Shown here: piece by piece, positions 24,721 to 36,420 of the stretch
Numbering within the stretch: the stretch's first letter is position 1
Layout of the letters: every line of letters starts with the position of its first letter
NCBI GenBank assembly: GCA_029721435.1
Contig: CM056583.1
Span: 59,362,120-59,426,119, forward strand
DNA from: Gymnothorax reevesii
Lineage: Eukaryota; Chordata; Actinopteri; Anguilliformes; Muraenidae
Length of the DNA: 64,000 nucleotides
Direction: 5' to 3'
Made by a program: the position numbers and the translations under genes
The notes under the pieces: model-generated
Told to the model about the DNA's origin: nothing
What the model saw: the letters and a program-made list of their open reading frames with translations, nothing else
Databases searched by the model: none

Positions 24721-26588
24721 TTTCATCTGCACACTTTGTCTAGTTGGTTTTAATAGGTCATTCAGAGACACAGCAGTGATTTCAACAATACTGTTAGCAC
24801 CTGCACAACTTGTACCAGATCAGCAATCGAGCAAAATATACAACCATATCTAGCTGAAAACAAACCAAAAAAATTTAGGATTTATGAAAAAATTAAACAT
24901 TCCTTGGTAGTATGCATTGCAATAAAAGGGAGCAGTCATTATTTCTTATGACAAGAGTAACGCTGAGAGTTAGTTCAACACAGACACTCTCCACTGTGTA
25001 ACCAGTTCAGGCTGTATTCCAGAGATTAATTTTGGACTAGAATTTAAGAAAACACCATCAAAGGAGAAAATAAGAATAAAGAGGAAATGCTGCAGTAATG
25101 AGCCGATGGATATTCACAAGTAGATCCCACACCAAGGATCTGAAAAAAAAATTGTGCTACATCGAGAGAGAAAACAGCCACAAAGCTGCTCTGAAGTGCT
25201 TTCAATTACCCTCATCATTCTCAACAGCAAACTGCAGCTAGTTGGTCTGCAGCAGCGAAGCATCATTGTCCTATGATGCGAACCCCATTTAAAATCCAAT
25301 GTAACTGCAGCTGTGAAAACTGTACTGAGATCAGGGGCTTACCTTCAGCTTGAAATTTAGTTGTTAAAATGAGAAGGGGGGTTGGAGTAAGAAAGTTTAT
25401 GCTATAGCTGCCTGTAAGGGTTCAGTGGGCGCGAGTCCTGCATCATCACTGTAAACAGCACCTATGGCCAGGATGTTGTCCGAAGATTTCTTCTACACAG
25501 AGTTTTAACTCTGGTCAGAGAGACAGCACATATCTAACTGTAGCTATGAAAGAAAAGCATAAACACTAACATTGAGGGCTATTGTGACATTTTTATTTTA
25601 CAGTTTAAATATAATTTAATACAAAGACCATATGGGGTCCATCCAGCAAAGCCAGAACACAATTAAGCCATAAAACATAAAAGATACTACGTTATTGGAC
25701 ACAATAAAACATGAAGGACAAGGTGGAAAGTTATTATAATCTAGACGCAGAATTCCAGCAAAAGTTCCCAGATATGCTACTCTGGCAAGGGTCACACATT
25801 ATAATTCAATTTTGAGTCAAACTACCCTTTCAATTGGCAGATTGCAGGTGTCTGTTGTCTGTCGAAGAAAATGTAACTATTACGCACTGAAATGACAAGG
25901 TTGGTCCAAAAGCCTTGGACAATCCTCGTGCTAAAAATGCATCAGTCATTGGCAAGGTCTTGATTCAGTACCAGATTATGGGCTTCATTCATGCATTACA
26001 AAAGCACCTGAACAGAAAACAGACAAAGAGACTCTTCCACATTTTAGACAGTAAATACATTTTTAAACAAATAGCTGCAGGCCAGTCAGAGTGATGGTTG
26101 TCCTTGAAAATTAATCAGCATCCTATCCAGGGCAGATCATTTTGACAGAACCAGAATTCACACCATGTAGGAGGCAAAAGAAGTATTCCCTCATAATTTC
26201 AGACCACTCAGTCTACAGGTGAATAAAGGTTTTGGTTAAATTTCCATATTTTTTACAATCAACAAGAACAGAACTATAATACTCAGCAAGGACACTAAAG
26301 TGGAGGTATTTTTCTGCATTTAGGTAGATTCAGCGAAATTATATTATTTTAAATTTTTATTTTTGTCCTTTTATGATAGTGTCACTGCAGTACAGTAAAA
26401 CACATCTGCCAGACCAAATTACATGCCACAAAAATACCCATTATTACACTCAGTCTGGTTCACGCACAGATGGGGAGGACATTTCATGTACAGCTTGTCC
26501 AAACAGACTGCCTATAATATGTGACTGACCAAAAGTGGTCATTGTTAACATATGATGAGATAATAAACAGATTAACCAGAGGAAAGAT
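24721..26588. other. Nothing recognised
   Basis: AT-rich sequence without exon-like, RNA-like or repeat signatures that I can support. In mammals RNF181 lies between VAMP5 and TMEM150A; I do not see it here. Confidence 0.4.
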
Positions 26589-26589
26589 A

Positions 26590-27548
26590 CACAAAGCAGC
26601 CATAACATAATGGCCACCTGCCAAGCATTGTGTAGGTCCCTCCTTTCCAGCCAAAACAGCCCTGACTTGTCGGGACATGGATTCCACTAAACCTCACACC
26701 ATTCTTGATCCATTTTTGCTGTGCAGCAGGGTGCATTATTCTGCTAAAAGAGGCCACTGCCATTTACCATTTCCATGAGGGAGTGTACTTGGTGTGCAAC
26801 AATGTTTAGGTAGGTGGTATCTGTCAAAGTAATTTTCACAGGAATGACAGGACCCAAGGTTTCCCAGCAGAACATTGCCAAAATCATCACACTGCCTCCA
26901 GTAGCTGGCCTTCTTCCCATAGTGCATCTGGTGCTATACTTCCCCATGTAAGTGATGCATACACACCCATCCATCCACATGATGCAAAAGAAAATGTGAT
27001 TCATTAGACCTGGCCACCTTCTTCCATTGTTTCATGGTCCAGCTCTGCTCACATGCCCATTGCAGGCGGTTTCGGCTGTAGCCAGGGGTCTGCATGGGCA
27101 CCCTGATCAATCTGCTGCAACACAACACAATAAACTGCAATGCGCTGTGTGTTCAACCCCATTTTATCAGAGCCAGCATGAACTTTTTTTAGCTATTTGA
27201 GCTACAGTAGCTCTTCTGTTGGATCAGAACACACGGGCCAGCCTTCACTCCCCACACGCATCAATGAGCCTTGACCCCCCCATGAACCTGTCGCCAATTC
27301 ACCGGTTTTCCTTCCTTGGACCACTTTTGGTAGTTACTGACCACTGCAGACTGGGAACACCCCGCAAGAACTGCAATTCTGGAGATGCTCTGATCACGTC
27401 TTTAAGCCATCACAGTATGGCCTTAGTCAAAGTCTCTCATATGCTTACACTTGCCAATTTTTCCCGCTTCCAACACTTCAGTGCCATTGTGACAAGGCAA
27501 TTAATATTATTCACTCCATCTGCCAGCGGTCATAATGTTAAGGCTGGT
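26590..27548 (-). mobile_element. Tc1-type transposon (family B), antisense copy
   Basis: The left end has CATAACATAATGGCCACCTG and the right end GCGGTCATAATGTTAAGGCT, inverted relatives. The minus-strand frames at 27140-26490 include WACEQSWTMKQWKKVARSNESHFLLHH (in pieces) and LGPVIPVKITLTDTTYLNIV, a Tc1 transposase catalytic region. Small indels break the frame several times. It is better preserved than the copy at 6-7 kb. Confidence 0.85.
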
Positions 27549-28394
27549 TGGTGAAAGTTATCCCACCCCACAGAATCCCTCTCTGTGGTGCATTATTGGA
27601 GGTTCCTTAGTTAATACAGCCACTGAGGTTGTTCTGAACCCCGCATACTGCACGGCAACAGTAACATCCAACGCACTTGTTCATTGTAGCTTGCTTGGCA
27701 ACTAACTTAGGCCACTATTGCCTGTATTTATTGTTGTGCTGCAGGCCATCCAAATGAAGATCAATATTAGAGCCTTTTCACACCCTAATCATTCACGTGC
27801 TTCCACAATCAAACACTGACATTTTGCAGGTAATTGCAACACAACAGGCATCTGCATCAACTTGATTTCTTTTTGAGTTGTATAAAAAAATTACCTGTGA
27901 GCTCTCCTTTGCAATTCATTGGATAAACAATTTAAAATGTGTTTTAGTTCCCTAATGATTCAATATGATAGGCTGCCCTCTTGTAGGCAAAACACAGGGC
28001 ATGCAGCCTTTAAGACAGAATATTCTTCCGGGCTATATTGAAAGAAACTTTACCATTTCCTGAGTGATGCCAAATGTTGCCAGTTGCTCACCGCACAAAA
28101 ACTCTGCACAATGCATGAAGAAAAATTAACAAATTTTATAAATTACAAACAATATGCATGCATAAAGCAAGGTCCACCAAATCTGGACCCCAGGTCAAAA
28201 TCCAGCCCTGAGTTTTTTCACTCTCCTCTTTACAAATTAAGTGAAAAACTAGTGCTTCTGATTAGCCAGTCTGTTTTTAACTTGACTCCCAATTAAAGGG
28301 TGGGTGGAAAACTAGCAGTTCTCAGAGCTCGAAGACCATGATTTTATGACTCTCCCGTAGAGAATGACTGCATAATCTGTCCATATGCACCTAT
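27549..28394. other. Spacer between two family-B transposons
   Basis: No gene or RNA recognised. The two flanking transposons are in opposite orientation. Confidence 0.35.
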
Positions 28395-29200
28395 ATCAAT
28401 GAGCCAAAACATTATAACCACATACAGATGCTGCGAATAATGAAGATCATCTCAACAAGGTCTGCGGCCAGACCTTAGACAGTAAGCAAACAAGCAGTTG
28501 TCAAATTCAATGTGTTGGATGTAGGAGAAATGGGAACTGAACAACTTTGATCAGGGCAAAATCCTTATGGCCTGATGAGTGGGTCTGAGCATCTCTGACA
28601 TGGCAAAACATCTGGCGTGCTCCCTGTCAACAGATGTGAGTACCTACTGATAGTGGTCCAAGGAGGGCCCACCATAAACCGACGACAGGGTTTTGGGTGC
28701 AAAAGGCTCATAGATGCACAAGGGCAATTCTGACTGGTCCAAACCGACAGAAGGGCAACTGGGGCACAACTTGTTGAGAATTTAAATAATATTTACACAA
28801 GGAATGTGTCAGGACACACAGTGCATCATACCCTGCTGTGTATTGCACTTCTTAGCATGCAGACCAGTCAAAGTCTCCACTCTAAAACCGGTCCATCTCT
28901 AAAAGCGCCACCATTGGGCACCTGAGCTTTAGAACTGGACCTTGGAGCAGTTGAAGAAGGTAACCTGATCCAGTGAGTCCCATTTTCTGTTAAGTTACGT
29001 GCTTCGGCTGGGTACATGTGCATCATTTAAACAGGATGGTATCAGGATGCAGTGCAGGAATAAAACAAGTTGGTGGGGGGAGTGTGGTACTTTGAGAAAT
29101 ATTCTTCTGAGAAATTCTGAGTTTGGGATTTCAGCTGACATCATCCATCAGTTTAATGGAGCTGTTTTGACAGCACAAGGGGGAGCTTCACTATATTAGG
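28395..29200 (+). mobile_element. Tc1-type transposon (family B), sense copy, decayed
   Basis: It starts with ATGAGCCAAAACATTATAAC, the family-B terminus, and continues with the 5' part of the transposase sense strand, including AACTTTGATCAGGGC and TCTGAGCATCTCTGACATGG. Later parts are much diverged, and the 3' end is not definable. Confidence 0.7.
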
Positions 29201-29239
29201 CACATGCTTTAATCTTGTGGCTGATCATTGTATGCTCTG

Positions 29240-30402
29240 CTGCGGTGCATCTCAATTCTCTCATTTACATGTCCTCAATCCTCTATTGATCGGATTTTGT
29301 TCTGGCTCTGCCTCCGTACTGGTCATCTCAAAGAGCTTATTTCTGCTGGGACTAGAGAGGAGCGAGGGGGGAAGAGGGAGCTCTGAGATGCTATGGGCGA
29401 GGTTACACGAGAGCAGGCTTCCCAGAACACTTTCAGCATGAACGTCAATCGGTAGCGACATATGCTAGCAGTAAAATAGGGTGCAACGGATCGGAAAACT
29501 CATGGACTGGATCATATCACTTTTAAGTCATGGATCCAATCATTTTTCAGATCAACAAAATAAACCGAAAAAGGGGAGAGAATTATATCTTTGCTTTCCA
29601 TTTAATCTGTCAAAATATAAGGTAAGGAACTTTAGCACATGGTCTTTATTGAAAAAAACATGAACGATGTTCAATGTTTTCTTAAAATAGCCAAAATAAA
29701 ATATTCAACTTTTAAAATAAAGTACAAAATGAGCTATGATATTCTCATCCTTAGAACACGTTAGAATGAAGATTAGCCAGTGTCAACATCATAAAAAGTA
29801 AAATAGAGAGAAAGCAAAGCAGACCTGATATAATACTTTCAAAAAAGAGATTCTGTGATGCGTACAAAAATACGTACATTTTTATGTAGGGGGAGGTTAA
29901 CTTCGTCTGATGACAGTACAGATAGCCTATAGCCTGAATGCCCGTGTTTAAAATATGAATTTATCTAGGCTATATTTAACAATACAATCACACATAACAC
30001 AACAAAATTTTAGGAGGAGTCAATGACACTGACTATTACATTTTGCCAATGCGTGGCTTACATTCGTGCCAATCCCAACTGATCACATTACATTAGATCC
30101 AGCTGAACAGTTATTTTATTGCTTTTTGTAAAGCACTTTGGTCAACTTCGGTAGTTTTAAATGTGCTTTAGAAATAAATGTGACCTTGACCAGAAACGAA
30201 GGAGGCATCATGTGACGCTTCAGAGGAAACGACATCTCATTTCTCCAAAAACATATGTCCAAGTTTCTTCAATCCTCTGTCCTGTTTCCTTTGGTCTGTC
30301 CATGCATCGTCTGTGGGAGGGACTAAGACGCAAGGTAACGACACAAGTGAGGGGAACGAAGATGCAATTTAAGAGAATTAGGATGCACCCTATGATTGAT
30401 TT
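29240..30402. mobile_element. TIR-bounded element with GGTGCATC termini
   Basis: GGTGCATCTCAATTCTCT at about 29246 faces AGAGAATTAGGATGCACC at about 30373; homology continues inward for about 40 bp. This suggests a non-autonomous DNA transposon of about 1.15 kb, with a second terminus-like motif (TAGGGTGCAACGG) at 29478. No transposase frame was recognised. Confidence 0.5.
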
Positions 30403-30686
30403 TACAAGTCTCATAGGCCACTCTTTCACTCATGCCTCTATAGCTGCTGAGAGATAACAGGCTTGCCCACATCTTTACTGCATCACACTTCAGCTCAGAT
30501 GATCCTGATCTCTGATGGGTCCACAAGAATGACAGAATTAGGGGTGAGAGGCCAAGCAATGGAGCAAAATTAACTGAATCATCCATCTTGTTGCCTGATG
30601 TGTTTAGGCCCCACATGTAACATTACCATTTACTCATCTAATGGCAACCTTTAATTTTCTGATCATGCAGCGGTTGATTAAAGTGG

Positions 30687-30692
30687 TTTATT
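30687..30692 (-). terminator. Candidate poly(A) signal of vamp5
   Basis: AATAAA on the minus strand, 366 bp downstream of the stop codon at 31058. It would give a 3' UTR of about 390 bases. It is the first such hexamer after the stop that I noticed. Confidence 0.45.
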
Positions 30693-31057
30693 ACAAGCTA
30701 ATCCGACATTGTAAGAAGAGTAATACTGACAGTTGAGTAAAGAAGCAGTTCACAGGGACTTGAATTGGACACAAACTTTCCACCAAACAGCAGCACACAC
30801 TCTCAAAGCAGTTACTGTACAAGCTCCTGCGGCAGCACATAAGCCATCGACTAAATGTTGATGTAAATGTCAGCTCTGAATAGAGGCAGCCGTATTGCAA
30901 TGCTTTGCGCACTGAACGACTGTAGATCCCATTGTCGAAAATAGTCACTCCCGTCCAAAGAAAAAAAAAACCGAAAAAAACTCCCACTTCCTCTTTCTCT
31001 TCTTCTCTGCCTCTCATTTTCTCAAACCTCCTGTCCTGTTGACTGTCTCTGGCTCAC

Positions 31058-31288
31058 TTAATCAGCGCCTCCGCCCCCTGACTGGGTCCCACTTTGTGCC
31101 ACAGTTGTCTTGGCGTCCAGGTGGACAGTCTCCGGGGGGCCGGCCTTGCCTCTGGAGGTCGTAACGATTATAATGATCAGAACCACGACCACCAGCAGGA
31201 TCACAGCTCCCAGCAGAAGCTTCATCTTCTTGTTCTGCCACCACAGTCTGCGCTTCACCTTCCCTGCAGTCTTGGAAAATTTCTGGCT
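31058..31288 (-). CDS. vamp5: vamp5 terminal exon: end of SNARE motif, TM anchor, tail
   Basis: The acceptor is TCCTCAG; the exon opens SQKFSKTAGKVKRRLWW and stops with TAA at 31060-31058. It holds a 20-residue transmembrane helix (ILLVVVVLIIIIV core) and the polar tail. Confidence 0.88.
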   Translation of the reverse strand, partial: SQKFSKTAGKVKRRLWWQNKKMKLLLGAVILLVVVVLIIIIVTTSRGKAGPPETVHLDAKTTVAQSGTQSGGGGAD

Positions 31289-32528
31289 CTGAGGAGATAT
31301 TCATAAGTAATCAAGCATGAGCATGTCCTGCTGATCCTCGGGTACCAGTCATTCATTAAGTCATTAGGGTCACTCATAAGAATGTGCGCACTGAATTCGA
31401 GAACTCAGCCAACCAAAAGAGAGGCAGAATTGTATGTAGTTAGAACATAGGGTTCATTCCATTTGCTTAATTTACCTATCCATGTTTCCTCAGTAATGCC
31501 TTGATCTAGAGGTTCATCAAGATTTTCCCTTGATTAGGATATCCCAATCAATTAAATACTCTCGGAAAGAGAAAGATCTGAGGATACACTACTCAAGGAT
31601 GAGAGCCTTGATCATTTGCATAGTATTTTTGGGCAGAGGCAGAGGAAGATTCACAACATACATTCAGGAAATAAAAAAATATTCCAACAAAGGATGGTCA
31701 CACCTTGTCCAAAATTACTTCGGAAACCCCTGAGCTCTGCCCATACTCAACACATTTAATGAAGTCCAAACTTCTTAATGATGGCACACCTAAATCAATT
31801 TTTGAGTCAGAAGCAAGGCAGAGAAATATTCGTGAAAAAAAAACATGTAATTGGAATGAGCCCATTGCTTTGTGCTCCTCCCACTGGTAAAGGTGTGAAA
31901 AATAAGTTATAAAAGAATGGTAGAACACAGGGGAATCAAGCAACTGTAACTTAGAGAAATGTAACATCATTGTCCTTTTAAACATCAGGTTACAACCCTG
32001 TCACTAACAGGCATGAAGAAAAGGGAAAGATGGATGATTTCAACATCAAGCATAACCAATATACACAGCAGCAAATTATACTCCTGTGCCCCTCTACTCA
32101 AGGCATTTTTGGAGAACTAATGGCTTCTAACTCCTCAAAGGAACATACAGCACAGTAGAATATTCTTATTGGAAGTGGTTTGGTGTCACTAAGTCAGTAG
32201 TGAACTGAAATGAAGTTGTTTTGCAGAACACATCTGAAGGCACTGTGACTGCCCAGGGCAACCATTCAGTGTACTGCGCTTAGTCAAAACAGATATGTTT
32301 TGGTAACAGAGAATGGTTTTGCGCCAGTTTTTAGGATACCGTCCAAACCTATTGACGGAGTTTCGCAGATCAGCCTGGTCTTACCTTGCTCCGCAGTAGC
32401 TCAGCTCTTTTATCCAGGTCTTGAAGTTTTTCTCCCCTTTCCTCAACCTTGTCAAGATTTTCATGCATGATGACTGTTACCTCATCCACAGTCCCCTGCA
32501 CCTGCTGAAGGCGTCTGTCAGCATTCTC
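31058..32528 (-). CDS. vamp5: VAMP5-like R-SNARE (5' end not found)
   Basis: Two phase-0 exons (32528-32385 and 31288-31058) encode 124 residues of an R-SNARE. It runs from ENADRRLQQVQGTVDEVTVI through KVEERGEKLQDLDKRAELL, with the zero-layer Arg in VEERG. A juxtamembrane basic-aromatic patch (KVKRRLWWQNKKMKLLL) precedes one Val/Ile/Leu-rich transmembrane helix. A tail of about 30 residues rich in Gly, Thr and Ser follows and ends GGGGAD. VAMPs sit on vesicle or plasma membranes and zip with Q-SNAREs to fuse membranes. The luminal tail after the anchor and the linkage with tmem150a favour VAMP5 over VAMP2, VAMP3 or VAMP8. The short exon carrying the start Met must lie upstream (above 32528) but is not identified. 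Confidence 0.8.
32385..32528 (-). CDS. vamp5: vamp5 SNARE-motif exon
   Basis: A 48-codon exon in phase 0 at both ends. The acceptor is TTCACCAG and the donor GTAAGA. It encodes most of the coiled-coil SNARE motif, including the Arg of the ionic layer. Confidence 0.85.
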
Positions 32529-33430
32529 CTGGTGAATCCAGCAAAGAATGAAACATTTAAGTTTAACAGTCCATAGATCATGTCAGGGGATTAATTTGTC
32601 CACTAAATAATATTCTATTGCTTTATCTTAAAGTAGAGGGGGTGCTTTCTTTGTTTGTTTCAGGGTTTTGTCCATATGCACTGTGAAGGACTGACTTGGG
32701 TGTTTTCAAGTATTTGGCTGAAGGTGAACAGATATTATGGCCTCACACAATTCGGAATTCGTTCTGCTCCTTTTGTCATAAGTTATATAATCAATAAATA
32801 CATGGGAATAACTTCTATTGGCAGCCATACATGCACGCACATTACCATGCTTCACCGATAATGTGGATCATGACCAGCTCCTTCCCTTCTCGGTACTCAT
32901 TCTGGTTCTGGGTTCAAGCTGATTGTTGACTAATCCATCAATAGGATGTTTATCCTGAGCTTTACAAGCTGTTCAGCCATATTTTGGGCAAAATTCCTGT
33001 TTTTTAGGCTTTTTAGCTGATTGCATCTTGTGGTATACCCACAGTGTTAACTCTTTTCTTCGTCATGTACATTGACACTGATATGTCTGCATCCTGAATA
33101 TGTTCCGCCTGAAGAATGTTCCGCCAAATTGTTGTGAAGGCATTTTTCCCTTCAACAAAGGAATATAATCTGTGGTCTTCCAGGCCTTTTGATGCAGAGG
33201 TGAATGTTCCATTCTCTCTTTTTAGGAAACAACCAAATGTTGCTGTTATTTCTCTGATGGGTTTGTTCTGATTTTTCAGGTCTAATGATGAAAAGCTACA
33301 CCAGCATTTACAGCTCTCTGGACTCCAAATTGGGAGCTAACAGCTATAGATTCTCGAAAAAATGAGGCAATAGCGAAATAGTGTATAAGATCATGCTGAC
33401 ACGAGTAACGAGCTACAGCTTATTTTATCA
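32529..33430. other. vamp5 upstream intron or flank
   Basis: Nothing recognised. The missing first coding exon of vamp5 should lie here or further right, but may be only a few codons long. Confidence 0.35.
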
Positions 33431-33439
33431 TAATCACAA

Positions 33440-34160
33440 CAGTAAAAAAAAAAAAAAAAGTGATTCCAATGACTTTGACCGTGGTATGGTTGACAGAGTG
33501 GCAGGCACCACTGCTTACGGCTGAGATGAGCAGAAAAGCACAGAGAATGAACAACATATGAACACTTGAGCCAGATGGGTTTCAACAGAATAAGACCACA
33601 TTGTGTCCCACTCCTGTCAGCCAAGAAAAGAAATCTAAGGCTGCATTGGGTACTGGCACAGCAAAAGTGGACAGTTGCAGATAGGCAAAATGTAGTTTGA
33701 TCTGATGCATCTCCATTTCTGCAGCAATGTGCAGGTGATAGGGTCAGATTTTGACATTTAGAGCATGAATTCATATCAAGCCTGCTTTGTGTCAACAGGG
33801 CTGGCAGTAGTATAGAAATAGTGAGGGAAATGTTCTCTTGGCACACTTTGGGCCTGTTAAAATTAATCAATCAACATCTGAAAGCAACAGTGTCGTTACT
33901 GCCCAAGTGAATCCCTTTAAGCTCACAATTTACCTATATCATCCAACTGACTCTGACAGCACGATGATCATGTCTCAGAGCAGAAGTAATCAAAAACTGG
34001 TTTCTGTATGGGACAATGAGTTCACTGAACCATACTTATATGTTCTCCAAAGATCTGAATCTAATAGAGCACATTTGAATGGAAGATTCCCAGCATCAGG
34101 GTGTGGCTGATAAATCTTCAGATATTATGTCATAATGTCAACATGGGCCAGAATCTGAAA
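33440..34160 (+). mobile_element. Tc1-type transposon remnant (family D)
   Basis: The plus strand at 33833-33866 reads FSWHTLGPV, a Tc1-type transposase motif, and 33455-33500 has AATGACTTTGACCGTGGTAT. Downstream pieces (SESNRAHLNGRF) fit the C-terminal SPDLNPIE region in eroded form. Many stops and indels are present. It is a different subfamily from A-C. Confidence 0.6.
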
Positions 34161-35640
34161 GGAATGTTTTCGGCGTTTTTGTGGATTCCATACCACGAAG
34201 ATCCGTGGCTCGCCTGGGAGCAAAAAGAGGCGGTACCCAATAACAGTGCTATGTCCCTAATAAATTGATCAGTGCGTGTAGATAGCCCAGTGACAACCTC
34301 AATTTGCTCAATAAATGCTGTTTTTACCCGATCAGGATGTTTTTTTTACATGACCTAAAACGATTATTCGCGCTCAGCTCACACATCGGATTGCATTTTA
34401 GGAATATTGGCCTACAACAGCAAAAGGCATTTTTGACATTTACAGCGGTCATAACAATCCGACCTATTAGCTACCAAGAAAATGGAAGGACATTTCTCAT
34501 TCTTTCCATGTGTTAGTTTATGATCACTTACCATTCTGTATCAGAATTTGTAAATCGCTTGCTCTCAGAGAAATCGGCAAATGAAAAAGAAAGCCAGTAA
34601 CTGGTCAAATAAGTCAAATCTTTATCGCAAATGGAAAAAGAGTTAAAAAACTGATCGAAGTCAAATGTTTATCGCAGACCAATAGGTAAGCTAATTAAAC
34701 ATGTTTAAATTGTTGACTTTTCTGAGTCACACTGTCCTGCCAGACAATAAATTTTATTTTGCTTCGATCAGTTTGCACTATTTCCACCCTCAACAAAGCG
34801 AAAGTTGAAAGTAAACGCTCACGCCCTATCAACAGGTAAAGACGACCCGAATTCTCGTCTTTGCCATTGGATCACTCGGCTCTACCTGAAGAGGTAAAGT
34901 AGGAGGGACGCGAACGAGGAGGGGCAATTCATGACAAGAAAGATCCTGGCGCCCTTTAAGCAAAAAAACAGAAATGAAGTTCCTCATGAGCAGGTGACAG
35001 ACGTGTCTGCGCGAAGTGTGTCGCTGTTCCAAAGAAGCTGTATTCACAAAGTGTCTTCAGACGGCTGCTAAGCGGCCTAGTCTGGGCTCTTTAAAATGAC
35101 GGGTGTGTCAGGTCTACATTTAGGACTCTTCATTCAGAGATGAAAGTGTAATTCACCAATTACTTTAGCTGTAGAAACAATAATGGGGAGCATATAAAAT
35201 TGATTTCGCCGGTGTTTTCGAGTATTCGAGTTTTGCTAATTTGGCTAGCCGATATGAATTTCATCGAAATATTGGGGTAAGTCTCCTTCTCGGGACAAGA
35301 AATTTCCAGGGACTATCTTATCTTAAAGGCGATTAGATTTATTCAAAATAAACACCGTAATGAACTCCACCTGACCAGAAAAAGACTCGCATTCTAATAT
35401 TTTGTTAGACCGCCTTAAGCTTCGATCTCTGTGCGCATGCGGCATTGTTTCGACAATCTTATGCAGTGTTAAGGCATTTATTTCCAACCAGAGATGCGTT
35501 TTAATACTCTTTCTTTTCCATCTTTTCCCTCCCAGTTGGTGTGCGTTTTCTTAAAGCGTAGTTGCTAAGTTAGCGACTTATTTAGATTTTCCATTCACAG
35601 TCAATGGGTCCAACTATGCAATTTGTTATGCATCAGTGAG
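34161..35640. other. Unassigned sequence
   Basis: No exon chain recognised. The stretch 34.80-35.05 kb has more CpG dinucleotides than its surroundings and could be promoter sequence of vamp5 (minus strand), but no motif decides this. Confidence 0.35.
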
Positions 35641-36085
35641 TTCGGCAGACGCCTGTTGGGAAGTGTGAACACTGTGGGGAGAGTAATACAGTCCAGCATG
35701 TGATAATGGAGTGTGCTAAGTATGGGGAGGAGAGGAAGACATTGAAAGCAGTAGTGGAGCAGGCAAAATAAGTATTTCAACCGGAGCAGATTCTAAAGGT
35801 AAAGACAGGCAAAGGTCAGAGACAGTTATTTGAGTTCCTCAGGAAAACCGGGCTAATGGAAAGGATATAGGGATATGGGGTGTTTTTTTCCCTTTCCTTT
35901 TGGGGGGGGGTATTTGGTTGTCTGTACAACAGGAATATAGCAAGGACTGTATACAGTCCTTATACAGTCCTTGGAATATAGTCTGTAACTGCCTGATCTC
36001 TCGCCATAACCGTCAACCCAGTAGATGGCGGTAATGCCCCATGTTTCACAGGTACCCCGCCACAAAACAGGAAAGAAGAAGAACT
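35641..36085 (+). mobile_element. 3' end of an I/Nimb-type LINE
   Basis: At 35645-35868 the plus strand encodes a Cys-His cluster, GKCEHCGESNTVQHVIMEC, then AKYGEERKTL, broken by one stop, and a second block ending FEFLRKTGLMERI. This is the C-terminal region of an I-clade LINE ORF2. The 3' UTR follows, with CAGTAGATGGCGGTAATG at about 36020 and ACAGGAAAGAAGAAGAA at the tail (about 36066-36082). The 5' part is missing, as is usual for truncated insertions. Confidence 0.8.
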
Positions 36086-36136
36086 TCTGCAGACGCACCC
36101 CAGAAACACAGCCGAATAGTATTCACAGGGACCATG

Positions 36137-36168
36137 TGACGTCACTGTGCTTTCGCGCCGCCATATTT
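36137..36168. promoter_or_regulatory. CRE plus YY1-type motifs
   Basis: A full CRE palindrome TGACGTCA (36137-36144) lies 12 bp from GCCGCCATATTT (36157-36168), a YY1-type motif. This pair is typical of vertebrate CpG promoters. It lies about 100 bp upstream of the THAP-like ATG at 36267. Confidence 0.4.
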
Positions 36169-36266
36169 GTGTCCGAAATGGTCCCAGCTGCATCCCACAG
36201 CAATTGACCGCCCTTGGCAGACGTGACATGAAGATGTATGAAATACTGAAATGAAGTGAATCCAAT

Positions 36267-36420
36267 ATGCCCGAGATATGTTGTACAGTTTACTGTAACA
36301 ACATTTGTCAGAGAAACTCCAAGCTATAGTTTAATTCCATCGCAAAATGCTCCGCTAAACTGGCAGAAAAAATGGTTGGCTTCCATCAGAAGGGACCACG
36401 GGCAGCCTGCATCTAATACC
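36267..36420 (+). pseudogene. Broken THAP-like zinc-finger exon
   Basis: From ATG 36267 the frame reads MPEICCTVYCNN, resembling the start of THAP DNA-binding domains (Met-Pro, then a C-x(2-4)-C zinc pair). It then meets a TAG after about 20 codons and continues in frame with AKLAEKMVGFHQKGPRA, where a KxWxxAI-type region is expected, before a second stop. The Trp and the later C-x2-H pair are not visible. It may be a dead THAP gene or transposon (P-element-like) fragment. Confidence 0.4.

Noticed and set aside
33391..33870. 159-codon minus-strand ORF
   Set aside because: Antisense across a decayed Tc1 element; Ser/Cys/Leu-rich with no domain.
34829..35047. MAKTRIRV start as the missing first exon of vamp5
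   Set aside because: The site after it (GTCGTC) is a poor donor and the residues do not resemble VAMP N-termini.
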